Of a stretch of 64,000 nt of DNA, positions 45,062-56,106 are shown one piece after another. The stretch's first letter is position 1. Every line of letters starts with the position of its first letter. The translations under genes and the position numbers were made by a program. The notes beneath the pieces were generated by a model, which was given only the letters and a program-made list of their open reading frames with translations, did not search any database and was not told the DNA's origin. Source of the DNA: Chlorops oryzae (Eukaryota; Arthropoda; Insecta; Diptera; Chloropidae); assembly GCA_020466095.1 (NCBI GenBank), contig CM035808.1, forward strand, positions 35,915,502-35,979,501. Direction: 5' to 3'.

Positions 45062-45894
45062 TATACCCGACACGCTCTGTGTCGAGGGTATATTGCGTTT
45101 GTGTGTAACACCCATAACCAGTCGAGCTAGACCATACAAAATATATATAGAAATGATCAGCGTCATCAGGAGATTCGATTTAGACTGTCTGTAGGAGTCC
45201 GTCTGTCTGTATACAGTTTTCTTATCGAAGGACTTGAGCTATCTTGACAAAATTTGGTATGCGTGCTCGAGGGACATGAGTAAGAATAAATTCGAGAATG
45301 GATCCGATAGATGGACCCGATCGGACCATTTTTAGGGGTACCTCCAGTACTAGGGTCTGTTACGAAAATCACAAAAACTGCTCTTAAACCAGAGTTTTTC
45401 AAGATATTTTGATGAAATTTGGTATTTGAACATATTTCAAGGCAAGTAATATGATTTAAAAAAATTGAAAAAGTGGGCTTAGCAGAAGGGCGTTTTTCGA
45501 ATATTGTCTCCTACGCCCGAAATTCAAATGGGATTTGAACTAAAGTGGCCAAGGCCTTTGTAGCCATAAACGTCCTCCCCAAAAATTTTCTTGATTGGTC
45601 CATTATTAAGGGTACCTCCAGTACTAGGGTCTGTCACAAAATATCTAAAATTGCCCCAAAATCGGACTCTTTCCAAATATTTCAATGAAACTTAGAATTT
45701 GAGCGTATATTTAAGCCTCCTATTAGAATTCCGAAAAATTGGAAAAGTGGGCGTGGCAAAAGGGTGGTTTTCATAAAGAAATTTAACACTTAAACACCTT
45801 AAACACCACTTGATATTAAAAATTATTTGAACATGTGTGTCTGTGTCGGGTATTCTATAGTCAGGCTCGCCTGACTATAACACCCTTACTTGTT
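45062..45894 (+). mobile_element. Complete mini-me/DINE-like element (type 1)
   Basis: An uninterrupted ~833-bp copy that sets the family structure. The order is a 5' hairpin TATACCCGACAC...GTGTCGAGGGTATA; a short TA tract (about 45132-45142); GTCTGTCTGTATACAG; duplicated GGTACCTCCAGTAC blocks; GGGCGTGGC-type motifs; the 3' hairpin GTCAGGCTCGCCTGAC; and the terminus TATAACACCCTTACTTGTTTT. There is no target-site duplication; it appears to have gone into a T run, as Helentron-type elements do. Non-coding. It is inserted into an older copy in the opposite orientation. Confidence 0.75.
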
Positions 45895-46228
45895 TTTTGT
45901 TATATTTGTGCTTCAAGTCTGCAAAAATTACTAGTAAAAAACTTTATTTGTAATCAAAATAACCAATTACTATAAAGTCAATACCTTTGCAAAAATTCAA
46001 AATTTTAACTTTTTTTACATGTCCACACTCCACTACAAACAAATTCGAAATAAAAGGATTCTCTTTTAAAAATTGTAACGTATTCTTTTCTTAGACAATT
46101 AATCGACCGCACTTTATTAAAATCAAAAAATTATTCTGCATCACATAGGCGTAACTGCAAAAAGAAGGAGGACGTTCGAATGTTGCTTATACGCAATTTT
46201 GGGGTCGAAAGGGTTAAAGGCCTAAAAT

Positions 46229-46395
46229 ATGTTCAAATATCAAATTTTATCAAAATATGTATGTATCTCAAAAACGTCCTGCTGTAGACCAGTTTTTATG
46301 TTTTTCATAACAGACCCCAGTACTGAAGGTACCCCTAAAAATGGTCCGATCCGGTCCATTCTCGACTTTCTTCTTACTTACATCCCCAAGAATAT
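46229..46395 (-). mobile_element. Mini-me/DINE-like fragment (type 1), left of an insertion
   Basis: CAGTACTGAAGGTACCCCTAAAAATGGTCC and neighbours, in short matching blocks, are the reverse complement of the GGTACCTCCAGTAC region of type-1 elements. The fragment stops at AATATGCATAC and resumes at 47393 after a ~1-kb insertion. Confidence 0.65.
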
Positions 46396-46845
46396 GCATA
46401 CACCGAGAGAAAAAGGTAGTTATATTAACTGAAAAAGCAGGTTAAAATAACCGAGTTCACCGTTAATTGTTAACTTATGTACAGTATCGGTCAACTCAAC
46501 AGTACAAACAAAGTCAATAAGGATATAACTACCTGATGGTTGATAAACTGTCTCGCGGTTAAATCAACTGTCACCAGCGACATGGGAAAAGTAAATGTAT
46601 TTTTTGAAATTTTTCCCACGTATAATAAGTAAAGAGGGGGCCCATCCGTTTCTAAAAGTATTTTTTTTTTTGCTAAAAATTAATTTTAATTTTTATTCCT
46701 TAAGTTTTTAAATATTTATCCTAAATTTTTTTTATTTTAAAAAAAAAAAAAAATAAATAATAAAAATTTACGGGATTAACCCATTGGATTTCTTTATTTA
46801 TTTGTTTCATTTAAATCTTTCTTTCTTTCATCTCTTTAAATTTTC

Positions 46846-46920
46846 TCGCCTCGGCCGAGCCTTGAACCGCTGACCTCCACTTCGCTGGGCGAACGTCTTA
46901 ACCATTACGCTAAACGAACG
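46846..46920 (-). repeat. tRNA-like module 1
   Basis: On the minus strand, TAGCGTAATGGTTAAGACG (46894-46912) matches a box A/D-arm and GCGGTTCAAGGC contains a near box B (46859-46868). Between them TTCGCCCAGCGAA can form an anticodon-type stem. The acceptor ends do not pair well and the T-arm is poor, so it is probably not a functional tRNA. Confidence 0.5.
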
Positions 46921-47149
46921 AATTTAATTTGTTGGTCAAAATGCTCACTTGAGCTTATGGTTGCTCAAGTTTTGGGGAACGTGCTTAAGGAATTGTTTCA
47001 CTCCCAAAATTTTTTGCTTGAAAATGAACCATTAAAAAAAAATTAAATAAATTATAACCTTAAAAATTTAGGAGAAAATTTTTGTCTTCCAAAACAACTA
47101 CACTCTAAACAAAAAAAAACTGTAATAAAAAAAAATTCAGAAAAATTCC

Positions 47150-47223
47150 CGCCGCCAGCAGGGATAGAACCCCGAAGCTCACGACTATCGAGTCACAGCT
47201 TAAACAACTGAGCTATCGAAACC
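47150..47223 (-). repeat. tRNA-like module 2
   Basis: On the minus strand, TAGCTCAGTTGTTTAAGCT (47198-47216) is a near-canonical D-arm/box A. CGGGGTTCTATCCCTG (box B at 47161-47171) forms a clear T-arm with a seven-base loop. The middle contains the self-complementary GACTCGATAGTC. The acceptor stem is weak. It is better preserved than module 1 and has the same orientation, about 300 bp away. Confidence 0.5.
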
Positions 47224-47392
47224 TCCGGAGACGGTTGATCAGAATGCGAACTTATACGTCTAAGTAACTGTTTTTCAACTGTTCATTTGACTGCCTTTTT
47301 CAGTGCATTTAACGCGGAATACAGTTTATTTGACCACTCTTACTTTAACTGTTCTAAGTAGTTGATTTAACTGTTGTTATTTCTCTCAGTGT

Positions 47393-47475
47393 ACCCCAAT
47401 TCATCAAGATAGCTCAACTCCTTCGATAAGAAAACTATATATATAGGGACAGATATACAGACAGGGAAACTTGAT
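47393..47475 (-). mobile_element. Mini-me/DINE-like fragment (type 1), right of the insertion
   Basis: CCAATTCATCAAGATAGCTC, then AACTCCTTCGATAAGAAAAC and ATACAGACAGGG, is the reverse complement of the GTCTGT...ATCTTGACAAAATT region. It continues the fragment that stops at 46395. Confidence 0.65.
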
Positions 47476-49055
47476 GGGAGCTGAGGCTCTCCAACGTTCC
47501 ACATTATTATTATTGTTACTATAGCAGCAGAAACAATCAATCAGAATATGGGATCAAAAATTCTAAGCAACCAACAGTGGCCGGACGTACATCAAAACCA
47601 CAGAGACTGTCGGAAAGAGTCTCGATTTATGTTAAAACTTTTCTGATATTTTGAGGAAAGTATTTCCATGCCGGTTTCCTCAAGGATACAAGCCGAAATT
47701 CTTGACTTGTCGAATTGATCATTGTCTGCCCTCTAGAAATCATTTCTCTTTTAGCCCGCTCCATAAAATTAGCCAAATTTTTTTTCTTCAAGATTCAATA
47801 GAGCAGAACAATATTTCCCATGGGTCAATAAACGCACTTGTCACATTAAATGGGTATGAAAATATTTTGTCAAAATTGAACATGACACGGTCACAGACGG
47901 GAACGCGAAAAGAGAAAGCAATTTCGTTAAGATGAAAATTATAAATCAAAAAATTTTCAAATTGGTCTGCGGCCAAACCGTGACGCGACAGCAAAAAAGA
48001 CACAGAGAAGCCGAGAAATGGAAAAGCGATTGTGTCGAATCGCTGCATCGATACTCTTGAGGGGCGAAGGGCGAATGGTGAGCGGCGAATCCTTTCGTCG
48101 TTATTTAATCCTTTATTGGGTCTCATAACGTGCAAAAGGATTTTTTTATGACCACATAAAAAGGCCTTTCAAAATCACAATCACAATCGAATCATAAAAC
48201 AGAGCGAGTCGAGCGAATGAAGCGAAGAACTCCGCTAGACGCCGTGATCGCCGCAGTGTAGGCATGCATCGTCATGTGAATGTGTTGTCATTAGTCATAG
48301 CGAAATTTTTGATTGCTATGATTCCGCTCTTTCGGTTACTTTCAGACTTTCACCCGCAATAAATACGTACGTACGTACTTTCGGAAAGTTCTGAGCTCGT
48401 ACTAATGAAATAAATTTCTTTATAAATTGTTGAGCTATTATTTTACAAGCTGTCACAGCAATATTGCGTCACGGTGTAGAGCACATGTGCAATGCATGGA
48501 CAGCAGAAAAAAAAGACAAAAAAGAAAGAAAAGGATTTTGGAGGGAATCTGCGTGAAAGGGTTGCGTATTGAAACCAAACCAACGCTCATTTGTCTGACT
48601 GACTTTTTTACTTCGTCTCTTTTTTTTGCTTCGTAAAAACAATTGGGGTGTGGGAATTTTTGTGCGCTCTGAGGGGGGGAAATTAAAGCAAATGCGCTTT
48701 CCATATCCATAAAAAGATATCAATTTTTGTGGATTTTCGTCCCTTTTTAGCGGCTGATTACGCCATAATGTTTCCTAAAACGCCCACTTTTTTATTTATC
48801 CCTTTTCCGTTTTTATTGATTAGGATTTTGAACGAAGGAAAAAAATACTTTGCGGTGGATTGTTCAGCATCCTTTTTAACAATTCAATTTGGTTTTGAAA
48901 AACGATCAATTATGATCGATCATAAAAGTGGAATTATCCTTATTTTTTTCGTCTATTCTCTTGAAAGGAAAAATGTTGTAATAAAGAAAATCTGTGATAC
49001 TATGTTTGTCTAGTGAAAGCATTTTTTATCAATATTCCTTTAAAATATACATAAA
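47476..49055. other. No gene recognised
   Basis: A short (ACGT)n palindromic run lies at about 48366-48380. Frames of 60-115 codons on both strands have no recognisable domain. Confidence 0.4.
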
Positions 49056-49266
49056 CAGGCTGATTCTGAATATTCCCGAGGAACGAATTCCCGGAAAGTT
49101 ACTTTTATCGAGAGTAAACTTCTTCTTTTCGAAATATTTGGTGGAAGAAATTTGATGGGGAATGGGTATTTGACCCATACCCATAATTTTCCTTTCGCTA
49201 TCAATTTAAAAAAGGAGAATTTTAAAAAAAGGAATTCGTTCCCCGGGAATATTCAGAATCGGGCTG
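49056..49266. mobile_element. 211-bp MITE with 35-bp inverted ends
   Basis: The arms at 49056-49090 and 49232-49266 start CAGGCTGATTCTGAATATTC and, reverse complemented, CAGCCCGATTCTGAATATTC. They continue CCG.GGAACGAATTCC. Only the right end recurs at 20-56 and at 56067-56105. It lies exactly at the left edge of the large duplication. No coding. Confidence 0.8.
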
Positions 49267-49556
49267 AAACTCTTTTTTTGGTATTGAACGGAACACTGTC
49301 ATCGCTTTAAAGCCACAATTCTGAAAAGAAAACATTCGAAGCATAACAAAGGATTTTAAAACCGGATAACCGGATGACGTGTTCATTACAATATGAGGTT
49401 ATAACTTTCTTGGGTTACATTAGGTCCCTTTGTGTGCACCTATTTGTGTATTTCGCTTATAACGTTATTTCTTTCAAATGCAACATTTGAAGCCGCTAAA
49501 GCTGTAAGCAGTCAAATCGTAACGCATCGTGACGCTTCGTAGTGTGATATGGCTTA

Positions 49557-50111
49557 AGCTGCAATCATTCATGGCATAAGACGGCATAACATAACATAGC
49601 ATAATCAGCTGGTTCTATCTATTCAATACATGTTGTATGCAAGTGGTCAGTGATGGCATAACATAACATAACAGAACAGAAGAAGCTGTAGAAAACAGAT
49701 TTTTCTTATGCCGTCGTATGTAAGTTCGAGCCAGCTGATTTGAATTTGTGTTGCCAACTCCTTCCCAAAGCTGCCACATTTGCCCTTTTTATGAAAATCT
49801 CGAAAAGCCACAATTACTAATGTTGTAATATGTTAAAATAGTATTAAGCATATAATTTTTTATGAAAGCAAAATATATTTTATTACTTTTCGGCATGTCC
49901 CGAACTGATTTAGAAGCGTTTGTTAATTATTTCTTGAGAAATTGTGGAAATAATTTTTACCCCCTTTCCGCAATGTGCGCAAATTACAACATTGCCTCTT
50001 CTGTGCTCTTATGTTTTCTTATGTCTTCACTGACTACTCAAAAAGCGCTTATGTTATTTTATGTTATGTTATGTTCTGTTATGCCGTCTTATGCCATGAA
50101 TGATTGCAGCT
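49557..50111. mobile_element. 555-bp foldback MITE with TTA target duplication (PIF/Harbinger-like)
   Basis: The ends start AGCTGCAATCATTCATGGCA on both strands and continue TAAGACGGCATAACA; TTA flanks both sides (49554-49556 and 50112-50114). Copy 2 of the large repeat (around 56370-56385) lacks the element and has a single TTA, confirming the boundaries. A three-base TWA duplication is the Harbinger pattern. ATAACATAACAT blocks repeat near both ends. The middle shows no transposase. Confidence 0.85.
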
Positions 50112-51021
50112 TTACTGTAAGCAGTTTGTGAAAAAGTGGCAATGTATCAACTGTTTTTAAGGCAAGACGAAGAGAGTAGCAGCTCCACATGGAAATTTTA
50201 TTTTAAGAGACAGTAAGTTCCCATAAGAAACAGATGCCAAAAAAAATCGAAAATTACTTCGAAGTAAATACATAAATACTTTTTTCACTTATGCTCAGCT
50301 AACAAAAACATATTAAAAGCGCAGGGTTGTATCCGACTTTCCGGCTTTTCTTCAATGGAGGTTTGTATGCAAAGTAAACGCCAGAAAAGCTCTTTGCAGC
50401 CCATTTTTGAGAGTAACCACCGACGCCGACTTCGAAAATATAAAATTATTGACATATTTTGAAGAATTAAAAAAGCGTACACATATCTCTCTCTATATAT
50501 ATATATATATCTCTTTCTCTCACATTTTACGAGGTTGTAGCGAATAGGCTCCTTAACTATTTACTACATATCTCAGTATAGGCTCTAAACGTATAAGCTG
50601 ACCCCTTGAAAATCTAAGTTCAATCGATTCGTCCGTCACGTTACGCAATGATACGATTTGACTAGCAGCACAGGTACATGACGATTTGACTGTTTCCAGC
50701 TTAAAGATAGATCAGGCGTGTAAGAGACAATCTCTTGAATTGCTAAGGTGGGTTAGTCCCTAAATTGTTAGATTGGGTATTTCTCAAATTACAAGAAAGT
50801 TAATTAAAATCTTGATTGAGTAAAAAATTGAAGATTTTACTAGCAAATACTTTGAACGTTGTACCTCTTACAAGCTTACGTTTTCATGTATGAACGTGCA
50901 CGAAAACTTTTCTTAAATTGTACATAAAGTGTCCTCTTATTTCCGCCATAGTATTCATTTTCGTCCTGCTGTGTTGTTGCCTAGTACCTTGGAGTAACAT
51001 ATGTATTTAATTCCTATGCCA

Positions 51022-51287
51022 ACATATCGTCGTTCGTAAGTTATTGTGTTCTATATGAAAAAACAAAATTTGGGAAAATTTATTATAAAATTCAATTTAA
51101 AAAAACTGAATTGATAAAAGTGCGCTTTTATTGAGTCTACTAAGGCGGTAATGTCTTAGGTTCCTTCTGCTTTAAAAATATCAAGCTCTGTAGAACAAAG
51201 TTTTTTAGTTGGACGTATTTAAATCAAAGTGAAATCGCAATTTGTTTTTATCACAAAGAACACAATAACTTACGAACGACGATATGT
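51022..51287. repeat. Inverted repeat with perfect 31-bp arms (copy 1)
   Basis: The arms at 51022-51052 and 51257-51287 start ACATATCGTCGTTCGTAAGT and are exact reverse complements. CCA lies directly outside both ends, a possible 3-bp target duplication. The 204-bp spacer is AT-rich. It is conserved in copy 2 at 57266-57533. Probably an old MITE that was present before the duplication. Confidence 0.7.
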
Positions 51288-51431
51288 CCAATGGATAAGA
51301 GCGATCAGAAGATTTATTTTGATCTTGTTCGTCCTTATAAAGACTCTCATTATGGGATTTCCATTAATTACATCAACAAAACTTGGGAGAGGGGGTCTAG
51401 AAAATCTCACCAAATCTGCATATCGAGTGTG

Positions 51432-51505
51432 AAATTTGGTACCAATCGATAGGTTGTAAATTCTTGAATACTACAAGTTTAAACCTATCGATTGGTACCA
51501 ATTTT
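51432..51505. repeat. Perfect 24-bp hairpin containing GGTACC and ATCGAT palindromes (copy 1)
   Basis: The arms at 51432-51455 and 51482-51505 are exact reverse complements, centred on TTGGTACCAATCGATAGG, with a 26-nt loop. Repeated without change at 57678-57751. Confidence 0.75.
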
Positions 51506-52787
51506 ATTTAAATTGGATAAATGTTTGATTTTTAATCTCGCAAAGACTTTTATTTTTGATAAAAAAAAATATTTGTCTCAGTTTAACAGTTATCGTTTGA
51601 CTGAAAAACTAAAAGTCTTTAATTATTAGTTAATATCAGACTTTTTTGAAAAAAGTTAAAAAAAATAAAAGGTATCCAAGAATCTCATCGAGAATGGCCT
51701 GAGGATTACAATGGTATCAAAAATGTTCCTGGTGTAAATTTGTTGGTGCTGCTTTTAAAATTTTGAAAAACATCGAAACTGTTATTTTCAGTCCCTGTTT
51801 TAAACTAAATCTTTGTCTAACTATATATGAATTTTAAAATAATTTTGTCTATTTCATAGCAAGAGTTTTAAGAAGACAGTCTTATTTCCCATGAGACATA
51901 AGAAAGCCCATACTGTTTTTATTGAAAATATTTTTCATTATTTTCAAAAAAAAGAAAAATTATACGAGTATGCAGCTTCGAATATCGTAAGTAATCAGAA
52001 ATGCTTCTTTATCTCCTTTTCAGAATGCTCCTCGAACTGGTTTCGGGGAAGGATTTTGTTGGCAAAGGCAAAGCAATTATCGTCACTGAAAATCGCTTCA
52101 TAACTGAACGAGCCAAATGCATCCGCAGTATAAATCAAAAACTATTGCTTTATTCTACTCTTGATTTTAATCCTAAAATAAAAAAATAAAAAAATAACAC
52201 AACAACAAAATAACGAAAGGACAAAATGCCACACGCATTTCGGCGGAAAATACTGCGCTTAAGGAAGCCATTATACTTCAGCTGAAGCACGAAAGACATA
52301 AAAAGTTCTTTGGTAATTGTTGTCAAGTGAGCTAGTTTCGCTAAAATAGACGCTTGAATCATATGGCCATAACTCATTGGCATGTCCCTAAGATTGGGCA
52401 AAAGGAGACTATAACGCGCAGCAGTGCTGCTTCTTACCAATAAATCTGCTGCTACTCCAATAGAAACTCGTACCCGTACGATTGCGGCCTTCTGTTCTCC
52501 TCACGAACACACATCGAAGAATGTTTTCCCGATACAAAAGGCCATTGTAATAAGTTTCATAATAAACTGGCATCAAACATCCACCCAAGAAAACATCGAA
52601 GAAAACAATTACGAAGGGAGATGATGTCACCGAAAGTGAGGAACAAGGAGCGAAAAATGTCGTATTATGATACGATTCGTACGACATATGCGCTCAGAAC
52701 TCATTTCCTGTACGAGGTCGTTTTATTCTTTGCAAGGATTTCGGAAAAATACATAGTTCCATACATATATATATACATATATATTAG

Positions 52788-54208
52788 GGCGGGTCGATTT
52801 ATTTTTCGACAATTTTCCCTATGATTTCCGTTTTCTATGGGTTATTTCAAGAAAATTTGCCCAAGGAACCATACCTCTATCGTTAAAATCGAGTCCCCTG
52901 ATTTTTGATTGAAGATTTTATTCCCAAATTGACGTTTGTTTGAAATTTTACCTACACGTTCACATCCATAACTCAAAAACTATCAGATCTAATCGCCACT
53001 AGGCGCGTTGGAAAGGTGAGCTCATTCTGATCAATTTACAACCAAAAATCTCCAACATTGGTCCAACGGTTCAAAAGTTACGGGCATTTTTGTCAAAATT
53101 TTGGACTATTTTTCCATCTTTTTCATGATTTCGTCCAAGAATATTACTTTCATGGCCATATTTTAGGCTCAATCCACTATTTCATTCAATTTACAATTCA
53201 AAACGAAGAGTTTAAGCCCAAATTTATCGAATTCGGTTGATTATTTGATTTTTTTTTATTTTATTTTTTTCTACAAAAATTCAAATTAAGAGATATTAAA
53301 GTATTTATCAAACTATAATCAAAAAAAAAAACAATTTGAACGAAATATAACGTATTTTTTCAAAATAATACTCTTTATCGACATAAGTGTATAATATACA
53401 CTGTATATCGACATGTGTTACAGATTACAAGCAACGCCACCATGCTTGACATATGTGAGTTCATACTTTATTGTTTACATCTCAATATAGGGACTGGATA
53501 TCGGTGTAAAATGTCTTATTCCTATTGGGACGATTGAAATGGCTACCCTCTAGGAAGTATGGGATCAATTTTCTAAAAGCCACCAGTGCTTTACTAGAAA
53601 CTTAAGAACTAGTGCAAATGGGGGTGGAATTGCGTATGAAGCATAGACTTGTAAAACAAAAAAATATTAATTTAAAACTTTTGTTTTACAAATAATGCTT
53701 CATTTTTCGCCAGCCCATGGAAAAATGGTCCTTTTTTACACTAAAAAAATGTTTTACAAATAAAAAAGTTTTGTTTTACAAATAATTTTCCTTTTTAAAA
53801 TAAATAAAAAAAAAACCAAAAAATTGCCTTTTTATACTATAAATAGAACTAGTGTTTTACTATACCCAATATACCCAATTGGTTCTTACAGTACTAGAAA
53901 AGCGGTAGTTCTGCACTACGACTGGTGATTTGCCGTCATCACGCAATGTTAATTTTCTACAGAGGAATGCATTGACAGGGGTATAAGAAAGAACTAGTAC
54001 TGGTGGAGTTGGCACTAGTAAAACGCTATAGTTTAACTACTCGGATTTCCTGCAGGTGTGTGACAATGTATGTATTGGTGCATATATGAAAAATAGCATA
54101 TAATATTGCTGTGTATGCTAGTTTTGTTTGAGCGTCATTTCAGTGAAGTGTTACTTGAAATAACTAACAAATAATCAAACTATTTTGAAATTTAGAAAAG
54201 ATTTAAAG
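52788..54208. other. Segment between the duplicates, upstream of the transposase-like gene
   Basis: Begins TTAGGGCGGGTCGATTTATT exactly where the two large copies diverge, inside a TA run. This may be the left end of the transposon that carries the gene. Three GTTTTACAAATAA blocks occur at about 53684, 53749 and 53772. ACTAGT-centred motifs cluster at 53606, 53848, 53991 and 54012, with a related GTACTAG at 53891. No coding is supported. Confidence 0.45.
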
Positions 54209-54287
54209 GTAAGTGTAAAAACATTACTAACTATTATAGTTAATAGTTATATTATTATTCTATGAAAAACAAATTTAATTATTTTAG
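54209..54287 (+). other. Candidate 5'-UTR intron of the transposase-like gene
   Basis: A strong donor AAAG|GTAAGTG at 54209 and an acceptor preceded by AATTTAATTATTTTAG ending at 54287 define a 79-bp intron 14 bases before the start codon. Size and sites are normal for flies. No transcript evidence is available. Confidence 0.45.
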
Positions 54288-54301
54288 TGACGGTTTAAAA
54301 A

Positions 54302-56106
54302 ATGGATTCAGAGCCTGGTTCATCGCAAGATACAACAGATACCCAACGCAGTAGTTTGCCACATTTGGTCTCTCATGATGTTTTTTCTTTTGGCGTGGCT
54401 TGCGAATTACCTGAAATTAATCTGTCAACTAAACGAGATATATTGAAGTATTATTTTTTCTTGGCCGAACGTTTAAAAGCCCAAAGCAAAATGTTTTCGT
54501 ATAAAACATTTACTCCCCAAGTAGCAGACAGATTGTTCCAAATTTGGAGTCAACTTAATATTGAACTTATACTCAAAGGTAGCATCATTAGGAAATTGAA
54601 TAATTTGCTTGACGCATATTATAATGCAAATAAACAACGAGTAAAAAACGCAACACAATACAAAAAATTCGTAGAATCAACAAACGAATTATTCAACATT
54701 GGAAAATGTAAATGCAACTTGAAAGAAAACGACTGCTCATGTGGATTAATCCCAGAAAACTTAAAAGATTTCATGCGCGATCAATATAATGACAGAATAC
54801 AAAAGATAGCGGAACACGATAGTGGAAGTGAAGAGACGATACCGACGACTATACCAACAATCCCAGTGAGCAACGATCCAACATACGAAGCAGATTATGA
54901 CGAAATGGAAGTTGATGTGAGAGCAGGTTCAGAATAAGTTCTACCACCACAAACATACACACCCAGATATAATACTAAAAACTATGCAATGATGTGTGAC
55001 AGATTTGGTGTGCATGATAGAATGGGATCAGCATTGGCAACAGCTCTGATGGAAGACCTGGGCATAAAAGATGCTCATGGCAATCTTGTCATCATGGATA
55101 AAAGTAAACTTCGTAGAGAAAGAGAAAAATGGAGACAAGACGCACTTCGTAAGCGGTATGATGGCTCAAATTTGATATCATTTTCATTCGACGGCAGGAA
55201 AAATGATGCTCTAACTTTAGAAAAAATTGATGAGAAGTTGCATCCAAGGATGGTTAAAGAACCTCATCTAGTTGTTTTGAGGGAACCAAATTCTCAATTG
55301 ATAGGCTACACAAAAGTAGAAAGTGAAACTGCGGAAAGCAAAGTCAACAAATTGATCGAATTCTTCCAAGAAAAACAACTGTCTCTCGATTCATTAATTG
55401 CCATATGCTCTGATGGTGAACCAACAAATTCTGGCGTACAGGGTGGAATTTTGCGACTATTCGAAAAACAGTTAAAGAGACCACTGCACTGGTTTGTGTG
55501 TCTTCTGCACTTTAACGAGCTTCCGTTTAGACATTTGTTTGACACTTTAGACAAATCAACCACCACTGGACCACGATCAACTACCGGAAAGTTGAGCTCA
55601 AAAATTGCTGATTGTGAAAAGCTTGCGGTATGTAATTTTTATAGCTTATTCTATACCGTTTTCCATTCTATTTATTAGCTTTTATGTTTTATTTTCAGGT
55701 GGTAACCGATTTTGAGCAAATCGCTTTGGAAAATATGCCTCCTGGTGAAATAAATGTAAATGAACTATCTACCGATGCGAAATACTTATACCAAATGGCC
55801 CGTGCGATTTCTAATGGTGAGATTCCGGCGGATTTATCCAACAAAAAACCAGGAGGAATTGCACATTCTCGTTGGCTCACCAAGGCCAATAGACTATTGC
55901 GGTTGTATGTGACAACTAATAATCCATCTCAAAATTTAAAAATTCTGGCTAACTATATAATAAAAGTATACACGCCAATGTATTTCAATGTTAAGTATTA
56001 TAGCTCTGCCGTATACGGTAGTACATTACTTTTTAAATTTATTACTTGGACACGATTTCAGGTTAAGGAATTCAAGATTCCCGAGAAATATTCAGAATCG
56101 GGCTGA
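54302..56106 (+). pseudogene. RNase-H-like (hAT-type) transposase-like gene, one nonsense codon, 3' truncated
   Basis: Exon 1 (54302-55627, 442 codons) and exon 2 (from 55699) are joined by a 71-bp GT-AG intron (55628-55698) at a codon boundary. Exon 1 is continuous except for TAA at codon 212 (54935-54937). Features by codon: Cys cluster C136, C138, C145, C147; SFDGRKN at about 295-301 (D297); CSDGEPTN at 369-376 (D371); CLLH at 400-403; HSRW at about 498-501, continuing LTKANRLLRLYV. D...D...CxxH...RW is the layout of hAT-like RNase-H-fold transposases. From recall, multicopy predicted proteins of this type occur in insects and other invertebrates, often annotated as uncharacterised. After ITWTRFQ (56062) the frame runs into the MITE terminus at 56067 and ends by chance at 56106. 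The acidic catalytic residue expected near the C-terminus is missing. The otherwise clean frame implies recent loss of function. Confidence 0.7.

Larger units (their letters stand above)
46396..47392. mobile_element. ~1-kb element with ACAC(T/C)GAGAGAAA ends and two tRNA-like modules
   Basis: The left end reads ACACCGAGAGAAAAAGG. The right end, reverse complemented, reads ACACTGAGAGAAATAAC. Imperfect GTTAAATCAACT/AACTGTTAA motifs repeat near both ends. The element interrupts a type-1 mini-me copy, and joining the flanks restores that repeat's GCATACCAAATTTTGTGAAG-like sequence. Inside, on the minus strand, lie two separate tRNA-like stretches (46846-46920 and 47150-47223). No transposase is present. 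The target duplication could not be defined, so the class is unknown. Confidence 0.6.
49234..52787. repeat. Large direct repeat, copy 1 (~3.5 kb including an insertion)
   Basis: Nearly identical to 56067-59035 from the MITE terminus to CCATACATATATATATACAT. Differences are single bases, short run-length changes, a few small indels (for example around 49310-49360 and 50480-50520), and the 555-bp element at 49557-50111 present only here. The small frames (50285-50482, 51891-52103, 52150-52440, 52409-52687) recur in copy 2 simply because the DNA does. No gene is recognised in the unit. Confidence 0.95.

Noticed and set aside
46846..47223. Functional tRNA genes on the minus strand
   Set aside because: Box A and B are recognisable, but acceptor stems do not pair and one T-arm is poor; kept as tRNA-like modules.
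50285..50482. Small frames conserved between the two large copies (also 52150-52440 and 52409-52687)
   Set aside because: The copies are nearly identical at the DNA level, so shared frames carry no evidence of coding.
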